Shown: in pieces, positions 21,367 through 32,815 of the stretch
How positions within the stretch are numbered: the first letter of the stretch is position 1
Layout of the letters: every line of letters starts with the position of its first letter
NCBI GenBank assembly: GCA_051453625.1
Contig: JBOZIK010000001.1
Coordinates: 57,270,663 to 57,304,394 of the forward strand
Reading direction: 5' to 3'
Length of the DNA: 33,732 nucleotides
Source: Welwitschia mirabilis
Lineage: Eukaryota; Gnetophyta; Gnetopsida; Welwitschiales
Position numbers and translations under genes: made by a program
Notes under the pieces: generated by a model
What the model was told of the DNA's origin: nothing
The model's input: only the letters and a program-made list of their open reading frames with translations
Database searches by the model: none

Positions 21367-21495
21367 TTTTTCTAGTTGTCTTTAATTTAATAAAGGAAAG
21401 AATAATTATTAATAAAGGAAATAATGATTATTAACAAAGAAAAGAATAATTTTTCTAGTTATCTTTAATTTAATAAAGGAAAGAATAATTATTAA
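21367..21495 (+). repeat. Two 45-bp direct copies, 84 bp apart
   Basis: 'ttttctagttgtctttaa...' at 21367-21411 recurs at 21451-21495 with one difference. The short spacer itself contains further 'taaaggaaa.aat.attaa' copies, so this is a local duplication on top of a simpler repeat. Confidence 0.85.
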
Positions 21496-21719
21496 CATAT
21501 CTACAAAATCTTCAATGGTGTTAGTAGTAATATTTCTCTTATCAAGGTAATTAAACAAATTTCCTTTTATATTAAATTTCTTAGGGATTTATGCACTAGA
21601 AAAAGAAAGATTCAATCATCTAAATTAATAGTTAATCTTATCACTTCTAGTACATGCCTTAAAATTCTAGTAAAATTAGTGACACTAGATTACCTATCAT
21701 AACTATTATTACATGACAT

Positions 21720-22048
21720 TATATCATTGATAAAGCTTTGGTAGATTTAGGAGCTAGCGTTAATCTTATTTCCAAATTTATTTTTAAAGCCTTAAGACTT
21801 AACCATGTCAACCTTATCAATTTAATTATTTCTATGGCTAATTAAACTTTAGTGAAACCTTTAGAAATCTTAAAATATATTTTGATTTAAATTGATAAAA
21901 TCATTTATCCTATTGACTTTGTAATTCTTAAAGTACCCATAGATTCAACTAGTTATTCCATCTTTAGGTTGGTTGCAGCTACTCATGCTAAGATTTATAG
22001 TAGATGTAGTGAATTTAATTTGCCTTTGGTAAGATTTTTATTACCTTA
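21720..22048 (+). pseudogene. Gypsy retropepsin-like protease relic (second body)
   Basis: Reads 'ALVDLGASVNLISKFIFKAL' around 21735-21795, then 'LIISMAN*TLVKPLEILKY', 'KIIYPIDFVILKVPID' and '..FRLVAATHAKIYSRCSEFN', ending at a stop near 22048. This is the plant Gypsy protease in order: catalytic D-L-G-A-S (Asp codon at 21744), L.LAD.t...P.G, P.DFvvLd, then the ..RpFLaT..a.i....g.l segment. Two in-frame stops interrupt it. The active site is better kept than in the copy at 14.9 kb. No RT follows: 22049 onward loses all resemblance. Confidence 0.8.
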
Positions 22049-22755
22049 AATATATTTTCAAATTAAAAGATAAAGAGTATTAAATTAAATAAAAATTTAC
22101 CTTTGTCTAAAATTCAAGTTACAAGTGATGAATTATTCTTAATTTAAATGAAATGCTTTGTCTAGATACACAACATAAATTAATTGTTAAATTTTATTTT
22201 ATAGAATTTATAAATATTATAATAGCTCAACTATAATTATACCTAGTGAAATTGCAATGTATGCTCAGGTACTAAAATGTAACATTCAAACTTTTATAGC
22301 TAAAAACTTTAACTTGCTTTGATATTAAAATGTAACATTATAATTTTTATAGCCTAATAAGCACAATTATAGATTTACCTTTTAAAATAAATTTTAGCAA
22401 GGAAGAGAAAACACTTTAAACATTTAAATTTTTTTTTTAATGAAAGGCATGTAACTACATTACTTATAGATCTGTAAACAATTCTTAATGCCATTTAAAC
22501 TTGAGTCTCATAAACAACATCATGTTAATAAAGATTACAAATTACTAGGACATTTAAGGCCCTACATTAAATAAAGAGTAACATATTGGTAAACCCAATT
22601 CTTCTTATAAACACTAGCTCATTTCTACATCATTCTTTACAACATGTTTGACACATGCAAGCATGGTGTGAGAACTATAACCATCACAGTCCTTAGTATG
22701 ACTCAATGAAGGGAATAGGTAGGTATAGGATTCCCAAATACAAGGTAAGGAATTA
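22049..22755. other. Unassigned stretch after the second protease
   Basis: AT-rich; 'aaaatgtaaca' plus 'ttttatagc' recurs at about 22270 and 22328, a weak 60-bp repeat. No RT motif seen. Confidence 0.45.
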
Positions 22756-22870
22756 CAAAAATATCTAAGATGTACTATCAAAATAATCTAAGATGAATTG
22801 CCGAAATAATCTAAGAGTGCACTATCAAAATAACCTAAGAACGTAATGCCAAAACAATCCAAGATGTGAC
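22756..22870 (+). repeat. Five degenerate 23-25-bp tandem units
   Basis: Units of the type 'aaaataatctaagatgtactatc' alternate two endings (..actatc and ..attgcc/taatgcc), so the real period may be about 48 bp. Confidence 0.75.
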
Positions 22871-22914
22871 CATGACCTCATTTTCATATTATCTTCTATA
22901 TTGTTGTTCCACAA

Positions 22915-23128
22915 TAATTTATAGTAATCCAATTGTATTTATTCAAAGGGTTCAATTTACTCCCTTTACTCTCCATAGGTAACTTATAGTAATCTAGTTG
23001 CACACATCTAGAGGGGGATAATTTACTCCCTTTATGCTCTAAAGGTAATTTATAGTAATCTACTTACATACATCTAGAGGGGATAATTTACTCCTTTTAC
23101 TCTCTAGAAGTACTTTACAGTAATCTAG
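22915..23128 (+). repeat. 65-bp tandem repeat, three copies and a partial fourth
   Basis: Units start at 22915, 22980, 23046 and 23111, each with 'ttatagtaatct' first and 'aatttactccctttactct' in the second half. Divergence between units indicates an old array. Confidence 0.85.
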
Positions 23129-23247
23129 TTTATTTCTATAATTTAACATATATCAATATAGGTCAAGGGATGGTCATAAGATAATCTAAAGAGAGCTTAA
23201 GGAAAATTTACAAGACTTGATAAAAAAGTAATTATCAACAAAAAGGA

Positions 23248-23347
23248 AATGTAATAAAAGGTTGGATCATATAAGAGATAAAAATAAAACAAGACATAAT
23301 GTAATAAAAGGTTGGATCATATAAGAGATAAAAATAAAACAAGACAT
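23248..23347 (+). repeat. Perfect 50-bp tandem duplication
   Basis: 23248-23297 and 23298-23347 read identically. In a region where everything else is decayed, an exact duplicate points to a recent event or an assembly error. Confidence 0.95.
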
Positions 23348-24669
23348 ACAAAATAAAAAAATCAAAGAAAGTATCCTAGGATCATATAGAATTCAAGAAT
23401 GAAATAGAACCATGTAAGAAAATAAAAAAATATGCTAAGACCATACAAGAAATAAAATAAAGGACCATGAACCATACCCAAAATTATATGAAGACTTTGT
23501 AATCTTTTAAAAATTTCAAGGATCCAATGATTTCCAAGCTCCCTTTAAGTTTTGAAATTGCCAAGATCCAATAACAGAGGATTTCTTAAAGATACAAAAA
23601 TAAGAGGAGAAGAAAGTCCTATTGATAGTAAGAGAATGTAGGGATGTGAAGAGACATGATAATATGAAGAGATACCTTCATGAAAAGAAGATGATAAGGA
23701 TTTCATAACCCTTAATCTTTACCTTGTCTGGCCACTGGGTTCATTAATATTTCATCATAACAATAAATATTAAATATTCAACATTCCACTACTTTTAATT
23801 ATTACAATAAGGAATTAAGATAAGCCACTTAGCAAGTAATTACAATATCCACATAAAATTTATTTTTCATAATGAATAAATGTTAAACAATAGAAAGTGT
23901 AACATCATACTTATGAATGTTACTTAACATGAATTACTAAAATAAAATATTAAAATAAGCTAACGTAATGCATTATAATAATTATAGCCATTGCAAGAAT
24001 AATTTTCATGCAATAAGATAAGAAAATAAGAAAGCATAGTAATCATAGTACATTGGTGTAACAATTAAAAAAAGAAAATAAAATAATATAACCACTAATT
24101 TAGCCACTAAATAAATGACTAAGGAGTTACTACAAATTTTTTTTTTATTAATTATGATTGTTACAAGAAAGCAAACACTTCAAATAATAATTGTAGCATA
24201 ATAAATTTCCATAAAGTAATTACATCTCAATAATAAGATAATAAATAGAGAATATATAAAGAATATAGTAATTAAAATTATCTTACTCGACTTCATAATA
24301 ATAAGTTATTTTTAATTTAGATTTTACTTAACTAACTAGGCTAAATCTTTAGACCTTTAAAAATCTGGACATGACATATTTATATTTAAATGAATTTGAT
24401 AATCATATTGAATGTGCTTATTTTTAATAATATAATTTTTCTTTGAAGGAGAAGATAATTATTCACATATTATCCCTAATTATCACTCTTACCCTATATT
24501 ATGTAACCTCTATCTCAAGACCATGTGTTATCATAATAAGGAAAACATGCTTCTCATTTTCTTCTTTATTCTCTTCTTTATGACACCACTCATGAGTCTC
24601 ATCCATCATAATGTCTCTTATTTTCAAATAAGATGTAGTAGGTAATTTATCATGAAGAAGTTTGAAAGT
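23348..24669. other. Unassigned AT-rich stretch
   Basis: No gene, element end or notable repeat recognised. Confidence 0.5.
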
Positions 24670-24715
24670 AAATAATCTCTATTTAGGATTGATAAGCAAA
24701 TAATCTCTATTTAGG
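24670..24715 (+). repeat. Two identical 18-bp copies, period 28
   Basis: 'aaataatctctatttagg' at 24670-24687 and 24698-24715. Confidence 0.85.
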
Positions 24716-26368
24716 GGTTAAATATGACTATTCATCCACTGTTTTTAAGAGAAATGTATCTTTTATGATTGTTGTAGTAGACATGATTATATCATATCAA
24801 GTTTCCATTAATCCTTTTAGGATGGCTATAAGATCAATTTTTTATTTCACCAATCCTTTACAAATTGAAGAGTTATCTATAATTCTAAGGACCTATGCCA
24901 TTAACTATTACAATATAGGTATAATTTTTAATGATTATAAAATAACTAGAGCAAAAGGCTAAGAAGAGTCAAAGTTTACAATATTAAAGTTGCACAATTT
25001 TGAAGGTACTTTTACAAGTTATAAGAAGGATCTTAATTAATTAATAATATTTTATTAGAAAAAACAGATGGTGATTTGAGAATATAACTTAAAAAAGTAT
25101 CTATCAAATTAGAAAAGAAAAAAAGGAATTATGAAGAGCTTTTAAGTTAGTTTTAATAAAATGAAAAATGATAATTAATTTTCCATTATATACATTAGTA
25201 TACAAAATTACAAGTTACTAAACAAATGTTTCATGATTTTCAAAACCTTTGTAATTAAGGAAGTCTATAAGAATAATAAGAGAAAGGTACAGATAGAGAG
25301 ATCAATAACTAATTTAAAATTTATGAAATCCAAGGGGATAATGAACAATCCACTAATCCTATTTACATTATTGGTATAATTTTAGATTTTAGATTTTCTA
25401 GTATGTTCCTATCATAACAATTGTCAATAATGATAAGAATTTCACTATCTTTAAGATTATAATTGATGAGATGCTTCACAAGTAATGATTTATTTGTTAT
25501 TTCATGATGTACATGTGCTTCATGTTTTTAAAGAAATGCTCTAAATGTTAGCATCAAGAATAGAAAATAAATTGTCTACAACCATAGCTCCTTTAGTTTT
25601 GATAAATGATTATAAATGCCAATCTTAAGAGAGGAATTTAAGTAACATCGGGTTGAATGAAAATATTGATGTATTATTAAATTTTTAAATGTAAATAAAG
25701 TTTGTATTAATATTTTTATATTCTTAATGAAAAATTCATTTAAATATTCTTGCATAATTTGATTAAATTTTTCTTCATTATGTCTTTTATTTAAAAAAAA
25801 AAACTAAAAATCACTTTTTATTAGATGAATGGGTTTTGGGTTACAAAATTCATCTTGAAAGTCTTACAAGCAAGTAAGTGGACATCATCTAGTTCGATGA
25901 CACACAAAATATGGATTGATAAGTACAACTAACAGAGAAGCTTTAACATATCTTGACATAATAATAAAAAAGCAAGTTTAAGAAGAGATCATCACAAAAA
26001 ATAAGAACATATGAAAAAATCTAAAATCACTACTTCTTCAACTTGTACGAATTCTTGATTTCTTTTATCTTTCATATTACAATTCTGAGTGGGCTAGAGA
26101 GACAAAACTTGGGCTTGTGCTACACCAATGTTGAAGAGAATACCTTTTATAATGATTATTAATCAAGGTTAAAATTGTTAAAGTTCCTCATAATAAAACA
26201 TATAAAAGAAAATCTAGTCCATTGGCTACCTCTAGTTTTAGCTCAAACACCTTACAAGTAGTGCACCCCACATTTACCAAAAGAAGGATGTCTTTCACTT
26301 CTAGTAATAATGGATCAAATGGGCTAAACTAGGTTTAATATAGGACTACTTCCTTTTGAAGCTAAAAG
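24716..26368. other. Unassigned stretch with weak coding-like pieces
   Basis: A 65-codon plus-strand frame (24765-24962) and a broken reading near 25420-25640 look less random than their surroundings but match no family I know. They may be further remains of retroelement polyproteins. Confidence 0.3.
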
Positions 26369-26743
26369 ATGGTTCTATTAGTAGACAAGGGAATAATTTT
26401 GGTGAAGGTCTTTAGAGATTCTTTTTCTTTTGATTTGGGAACCAAGTTCCCTTTGTCAGACTTTTTCTTCTTCAAAGCTAATAATATGTTAGCCAAGGAT
26501 TCCTAGTTCATTTAACTTGGCCTCATGTTATTCTCAAATGGGGGAATTAAAACCTTCAGGTAAAGGTCGAGATGATCCTTCAATTTAGAAGAAATCAAGA
26601 GGCTCCTAAAAACTTTCTTCATGCATTTTTCTAAGCTAGAAATCCCCTTTCTTAAGTTTCTTAAGGTCTTTCTTGCTAAAGATTTCAAACAATTTGGGAA
26701 AAAACTTTTAGTAGGGTATTATTGTAAGAACTATAGAAAATAA
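26369..26743 (+). pseudogene. Unidentified decayed reading frame
   Basis: One frame of 125 codons from ATG 26369 to a stop at 26741-26743, with four internal stops, stays protein-like: '..VKVFRDSFSFDLGTKFPL', 'SDFFFFKANNMLAKDS', 'LGLMLFSNGGIKTF', 'SFNLEEIKRLLKTFFMHFS', 'KLEIPFLKFLKVFLAKDF' and 'KQFGKKLLVGYYCKN'. Composition is less AT-biased than nearby. I do not recognise the family; repeated Phe/Lys/Leu patterns suggest a helical soluble domain. It stops almost exactly where the first copy of the 26.7-kb LTR-like repeat starts, so it could belong to a retroelement body, but a captured host gene fragment is equally possible. Confidence 0.45.
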
Positions 26744-26744
26744 T

Positions 26745-27299
26745 ATCACTAAGTCTCTCTGTTCCTAGGTAATATAAATTTTGTTCAAGAAAGTAATTCA
26801 TAAGTTTGAGAAATCACTTAGAACTCTCACCATTATATTTTCCATATATAATTAGCTATCTAAAAACTAAATATTAAATTAATATTAAAGCAGGTAGAGA
26901 TGTCAATCAACAGAGCCACTAAGACAATTGGAAAACTTTAATCCTTAAGAAATACTATTTTCTTTAAAGTTGCATTTAAAAGATGCATGCCAGAATTAAA
27001 TATTAAGTTATCATTGCAAACATAACTTGAAATAATCTAATTTTGATAATTAAAACTCAAGAGCCAAATTCTAAACAACGAATTCAAAAGGTGGAAGTTA
27101 TGTGTCCTCATAAAGTTTGTATAGTCCATTCTTCTATATCGCAAAGCACTATACTTCCAACTTAAACATGAGACCCCTTTATCTTATTTTTACATGCTCT
27201 AAATTATTTAATAATAATTTGTTAAACAAAATTATTTTTCCTAATTCTTTGACATTATTACATGCTCAGGTTATCATCACAAGTTTAAATTTACTTTTA
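26745..27299 (+). repeat. Copia-like LTR, copy 1 (right end missing)
   Basis: Shares a long series of landmarks, in order, with 28450-29406: 'gttcctaggtaa', 'tcacttagaa', 'ctaaatattaaa', 'gcaggtagagat', 'cataacttgaaataat', 'atagtccattctt', 'catacttcc' (as 'ctatacttcc') and 'tttaaatttacttt'. It breaks off at 27299, about 30 bp before the end of the other copy, exactly where the CpG-rich island begins. Confidence 0.65.
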
Positions 27300-27717
27300 G
27301 TTTTCCGCCACCACCAAAAGAAAGATCCCGTGCACGACGATTGAGAGAAGCCTGCAAAAAGCCAAATGCTGGCCGAGTCGTATTGAATTATTCTGTGCAT
27401 ATTTGCTCCTACGGGGCAGCTTTGTCGTCATTCGCGCCCGGCAGTGCCATAGAGGAGATCTCGAGGGAATCAAATCTTTCTCAAAAACGCCAAAGGGATT
27501 TGTCCTTCGACAATCATAAAGAACGTTGCCGGCACGTTCACCGCCGGCTTCGCATTGTGGAATTGCGAGCAAACTCTCCTTTGTTGTGGCACACCAAAGC
27601 TTCATATAGGCCGTGAAGCCGTATCGTCTGTGAGGTTCATTTTAAGGGGCTCAGCGCAGAGTCCGTAGAGGCAGCGGCTGCAGCAACCCACGGCGCGTTC
27701 ATTTACTCAGTTACTAA
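27300..27717. other. CpG-rich island of unknown origin
   Basis: About 420 bp with strikingly high GC and many CpG (for example 'cattcgcgcccggcag', 'gttgccggcacgttcaccg') inside DNA that is otherwise very AT-rich. Frames are open on both strands: plus 27341-27616 (91 codons) and minus 27297-27605 (102 codons). Neither resembles a known family and both may be open merely because GC is high. The minus strand carries 'cctatatgaag' near 27606, TATA-like. Possibilities: a 5' exon or promoter fragment of a host gene, a retroposed transcript (see the A-rich tail), or a transferred piece of other DNA. Confidence 0.6.
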
Positions 27718-27749
27718 ACAAAAAAAAAAGAAAAGAAAAGAAAAAAAAG
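27718..27749 (+). other. A-rich tail directly after the CpG-rich island
   Basis: A run of ten A, then AAAAG units, then eight A. It would fit the poly(A) tail of a reverse-transcribed RNA inserted on the plus strand. A clear target-site duplication was not found; 'tagtttt' occurs at both sides (27298 and about 27765) but not flush with the tail. Confidence 0.4.
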
Positions 27750-28449
27750 CTCAAAGATATATAGTTTTGAAAAAAATATTTTAAAAATGTCAAATCCTTT
27801 TAAAAATTTTAGTCGGTAGCAGTTCATTTGGTTTACATTATCTGGCTGTCCCGCCAAGGCCCATGCCTTAACCCACGCCGTAAATATAATTAAACTATTC
27901 TTTTTCGCCTTCATATTGGTTACACTCCTAAAAAAGGTATAGTCATAAAAAGTCAACATCTCACAGACCACTTCTACAATAATTTATGGTTGTTAGTTTT
28001 TAATTCAGAAGCTTAACTTTAATATTAAATTAAATAATTAAAGATAAAAATAAACTTTATAATATAAAATCAAAATTTCAATATCAAGAAAACATTTCTT
28101 TGTTTTAAGAAACTTGACATTATAAAAATGTTTAATAATATTAAGATTACACAATTAAACCCAAGATATATAAACTAAAATCTATATTTTAATATGATTT
28201 GATCCTTATCTCTCTTAATAAAGTCTTTTAACAAAATGAATATCTTAACTTTTAATGAGACATTTCACTATTGTCACCAAAAATATTTACGGTTGTTTTG
28301 ATAGAGTGATTATAACTTTTGAAACAAACACATTTTTTTAAAAATAAAAATAAAAGCATTTAAGCATAACGAACTGAAAGTGTTAGGTTATTGTAACTTG
28401 TAAATATAAAATCACATCATATTTCAATAAACTTTAACTATTTTCCTCA
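27750..28449. other. AT-rich stretch with a promoter-like GC patch
   Basis: 'ccgccaaggcccatgcc' near 27850 contains GGCCCA, the plant site II/UP1 element common in housekeeping promoters, and a CG-containing patch follows. The minus 85-codon frame 27714-27971 covers the poly-A tract and is not convincing. The rest is AT-rich filler. Confidence 0.3.
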
Positions 28450-29406
28450 TATCATAAAATCAACCTTTTGACACGTTAGTTCACCTAGTAAACATTTGCT
28501 AACAATCATCACTATGAAAATTCACTTAGACATCACACAATTGTGTTCATCTTCTAAAGCCAACTGTCTACACACTAAATACTAAACTAGTATCAAAAGA
28601 AATAGAGATATAAATCTATATAACCATTAAAACAAACAAGTACTTTAATTTCCTAATGCATACTAGCTATTCAAAGTTACATTTCAAGATGTTCTTAGAA
28701 TTTGATATGCAGTTGTAAGCGAAAATGTAACTTGGAATAATGCAATTCTAAAAATGAAGTTTGGTTACTAAAGTAACCTTAACTTTACAAGTGAATGAAA
28801 CTTAGTAACTAAAGACTAAATGGAAGTTAAGCACAAACATGACAGTTCCAAGGAATTCTAGTCTTAATAGTTAATGCGCAATCATGACAAACAAAGAATA
28901 AGAAAAAAAGGGATAGTGATATAAAACTAAAGAAGTTCAATGCTTACAGTTAACATATTCACATTTTCGTAAAACCACCATGCCCATAAGTGAGGTAATT
29001 TACCATTGAAAACAAAAATGTGTAGAGTTAATGGAAGTGACAGGGATAAACATGTATTTAATCATGAGAAGTTTAGACTCAAAGTAATAAAGCTAAATAA
29101 TTTTCATTCAGAAGATAAAAGCCACGTCTCCTTGCATAGTTGTTTTTTTATAGTTCATTCATGAATCCTTTATATTATGAGACACCATACTTCCTTTGAA
29201 CATAAATACAAAAGCACATTATATTATCTTTATATATTGTAAATTGTTATTAATTATTACTTAAACATTATTATTATTTTATTCACTACAATGACAATTC
29301 TTTCTAATCCTTAGTATTACTTCATTTTCACATTATGCTCTTACTTATTTCTTATGTTTACATATTTAAGTTTACTTCATATTCACTCCTAGAAACATGC
29401 CTAACA
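28450..29406 (+). repeat. Copia-like LTR, copy 2 (probable 5' LTR)
   Basis: It aligns with copy 1 and continues about 30 bp further to 'cctaaca', directly followed by a Copia PBS. The left boundary is approximate; possible starts are near 28380 (TGTTAGG) or 28466. No second LTR for this element is seen before the window ends. Confidence 0.6.
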
Positions 29407-29418
29407 TGGTATCACAAT
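29407..29418 (+). other. Primer-binding site, initiator tRNA-Met type
   Basis: TGGTATCACAAT agrees with TGGTATCAGAGC in the first eight bases and follows 'taaca' without spacer. Confidence 0.6.
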
Positions 29419-29995
29419 ACCTATTTTATTTCTAATAAAAGGCTAATAAGAAGATAATTAGCTTATTTTAACTCATTGTATAAAATTAAATGAAGAAATA
29501 AAAATATTCAAATAACACTTTTTGATCTTTTTTTTCAAAGCAGCAAGTGTTAAGCAAGAAGAGAGCCATATTAAACCAATTTAATAATTAACTCATTAAA
29601 AGGATAATAACTAAACATTTAGAATATCGAATGAACAAAGACCCTTGAAGAAAATGATTTACTAAGGATTTTAGAACTTAAATGTTGGTCATAAAGAAGA
29701 AATATTTTTAGTTAATAATGGCCACAAACATAATCCTCATTATAATCCATGTAAGATCATGTCAGATGTACCTTAAACTCGTGTGTAAATCTTTGTATAT
29801 TTCCTTTATGAAATCCTATCAACTTAGCATTTTATATAGCTTATATAATGTATGTTCTAATGTTTATACTTTACTTAATGGAAGTTAATGTGTAATATAT
29901 CATATCTCTTTTAAGAAATGAAATTGTAATGTATATTGTAATTGGTTTAATCTATGTTTCTAAGTCCATAGCTTTAACATGTTGGGTTCATATCC
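29419..29995 (+). other. Body start of the Copia-like element, no coding trace
   Basis: AT-rich with no frame worth naming. The element's genes are either lost or lie within the 420-N gap. Confidence 0.4.
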
Positions 29996-30415
29996 NNNNN
30001 NNNNNNNNNNNNNNNNNNNNNNNNNNNNNNNNNNNNNNNNNNNNNNNNNNNNNNNNNNNNNNNNNNNNNNNNNNNNNNNNNNNNNNNNNNNNNNNNNNNN
30101 NNNNNNNNNNNNNNNNNNNNNNNNNNNNNNNNNNNNNNNNNNNNNNNNNNNNNNNNNNNNNNNNNNNNNNNNNNNNNNNNNNNNNNNNNNNNNNNNNNNN
30201 NNNNNNNNNNNNNNNNNNNNNNNNNNNNNNNNNNNNNNNNNNNNNNNNNNNNNNNNNNNNNNNNNNNNNNNNNNNNNNNNNNNNNNNNNNNNNNNNNNNN
30301 NNNNNNNNNNNNNNNNNNNNNNNNNNNNNNNNNNNNNNNNNNNNNNNNNNNNNNNNNNNNNNNNNNNNNNNNNNNNNNNNNNNNNNNNNNNNNNNNNNNN
30401 NNNNNNNNNNNNNNN

Positions 30416-30453
<38 letters not shown>
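29996..30453. repeat. 420-N gap bounded by a (CA)n microsatellite
   Basis: N at 29996-30415, then (CA)n to 30453. All frames reported through it are artefacts of the N run. Confidence 0.9.
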
Positions 30454-30455
<2 letters not shown>

Positions 30456-32815
30456 TGCTATTGATTTTCATTTATGTATAAATATCTTTCAAAAATATTT
30501 ATTTATGTTAACATCCAAGATTCCAATAGAAAACCTGTTAGGGCTGTGCAATTTTTAATATAATTAAGAGTTATTTAAAATAAATATTTAAAAACTGAAA
30601 TATTTTTATTCTATTTTATTATGCATGAATGGGGCTGAAATTAGCATTGTAAATGACATAAACAGAAAGAAAGTAAAACGGCTACTCATTCTGCATTAAA
30701 ACTTTGATGTTCGCTAAGTGAGGGAGGAAGGCTTGATAATTTCTAAGAACATTTGATAATGTGGACTTCAGAGTAGATATGGAAGTGGCATCTCAGATGC
30801 CTTGTTTAAATGCTTATGCCATACCATTAGCTTAATGTTCCAAGGATGATGAACTTGTTTCCTCAAAAAATGACCTTCAAAATTGATGATATAGTTCTTT
30901 AATTGAATTTAGAGATGTGTTTAATGAATTCTTAGTAACACATTTGTGTTATTCCTACAAATCATTTTAGTGTTTTTTCAAAATGTTAATGGATTATTGT
31001 TGTTAATTTTGTCTTTCATTAATTTTCCTATGTTCCTTGTTAAAATTTTCAATTGCTTAGTTTTAAGAATTATATGATGTTAAATCATTGAACACAATAA
31101 TCTAATTGTATTTTTATCTTGATGATTGAGATCCAATCTTGTTGGTAAAGGATTGTTCTATGACTCTGTTGTTGTGATTTTGATGTGAAGGGCGAATTGA
31201 TATTATTTTTTGTATGAATGTCATAAAGCTTTTGTTTCTTGAGTATTAAATTTATAAATTAATAATACCAATATTTTAGTAAAAATAACTGTGGACCATT
31301 CTCTATGTAGTAAAATTTAATGTGAAAAGAAATAATATTACTCTCATCACACAAATAGATAAAAGTCATGCACTTATTCTTTCTTATTTCACTTTCTTAT
31401 TTCATAAATTAAAGTACAATCATCCCAAAAATTAATGTTTTAATAGGTAAAAAGAGATTCATTGCTTTTGTAAGTATACTTTCTTATGTTTCTATCTATT
31501 AATATCTTGATTTTGGATAGTTTCTTTGACAAGTAAGTACCTGTTTCTTATTTTAATAGGATTTAGAAATTAAATAAAATTATCTAATTTATAAACTTTC
31601 TATCCTTATTCACAAATTCTTCAAACACTATTCTAGTTTTTCTTAGTCCATATTCTTTTATTTATCTATTCATTAACACTCTAATTTCTAATTATAATAG
31701 ACATACTTAATTTGCTCTAACTCTATTTAAGAATCATGTAATTTCTTCTTAAGATCTTCTTATTTTTTAGAGTACTTTTTTTTTATTTTTCTTTTTTAGA
31801 ATTAAATCTATATCTTTAAATGATATTCTAAGAAAAGATGTGTAGGTTGTGAATTCCTTGTCCTTCATAACTACTACTACTATTTTCTAATTTATTTCAT
31901 GTAATTATTCTCTATATAAATGTGATTATTTCCATTTTACCATAAAATTGATTATTAAGAATCATATTGGTTTTTAATCATTATACTATTACTGCTACTA
32001 CTACTAGTAATAATGAATAATAATAGTTAAGGTTTAATTGGGGGACCTTATCACAAATAGTTATATTAAAAGAAAAAAATATTTCCTGAATTAAAAGAAA
32101 CATTAATTCAAACCTAGAGGGATTGATAATAAACAAGAAGAAAGACCTCAAAAAAATAAAATAAGTTTATAGTTATCCAATAATTAAATAAACCAAAGAT
32201 GAAGACTGTCAAAACACAATGACCATGATTTTATCTAAGACAACCATGAAAAAATCCCAAGTCTATAAGTTTTAAGGGGTTAACTGTACACTGTACCTGA
32301 AAACGAATTTTTAATAGGGATTCAATCGTATATTACTAAGGAGTCAACCACCTGAAAACTTTTGCAATACTTGATTTTCATGATGGAATTGATTAATCAA
32401 GATTAGGGTTTAACCACATAGAGGTCGACTAGCTTCTACTAGAGGTTGACTACCCAATGCAAGAATTAGAAACATAGTAATAGGATTCCACTAGATCTGT
32501 AAAATAATCAACTATTAATGAAAATATAACTATTAGAAAGTTATCTTAGAAGGATAACTAAATGTTTTAGAGGTTCCAATAGTTAAAATCCTTGGAATAA
32601 TGATTTATAATAACTAGAATTCATCCTCTATATCATTCTAGCATCACTGTACTTAAAAGATAACATGAATACATACATACAAGGATTGAATCTCTTATTG
32701 TTAGGTGTAATTGTATAACATTATAGTTTTTATCTTCTTTCTATCATTCTCTCTCAACTCTCTATTCTCTCTCATTGTAATTGAAACTATTTAAGCTTAC
32801 TTAGAGGCTGGGGAC
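30454..32815. other. Unassigned AT-rich stretch
   Basis: A slightly less AT-rich patch at 30600-30900 has no recognisable frame. At 32420-32455 the phrase 'agaggt(c/t)gacta' is repeated 25 bp apart. A purine run 'gaggctggggac' at 32803-32814 is the likely PPT of the LTR that follows. Confidence 0.45.

Noticed and set aside
27300-27717. CpG-rich block as a tRNA-derived SINE
   Set aside because: No convincing box A and box B pair of a tRNA promoter is visible near either end.
27714-27971. 85-codon minus-strand frame
   Set aside because: A third of it is Phe/Ser encoded by the poly-A tract on the opposite strand.
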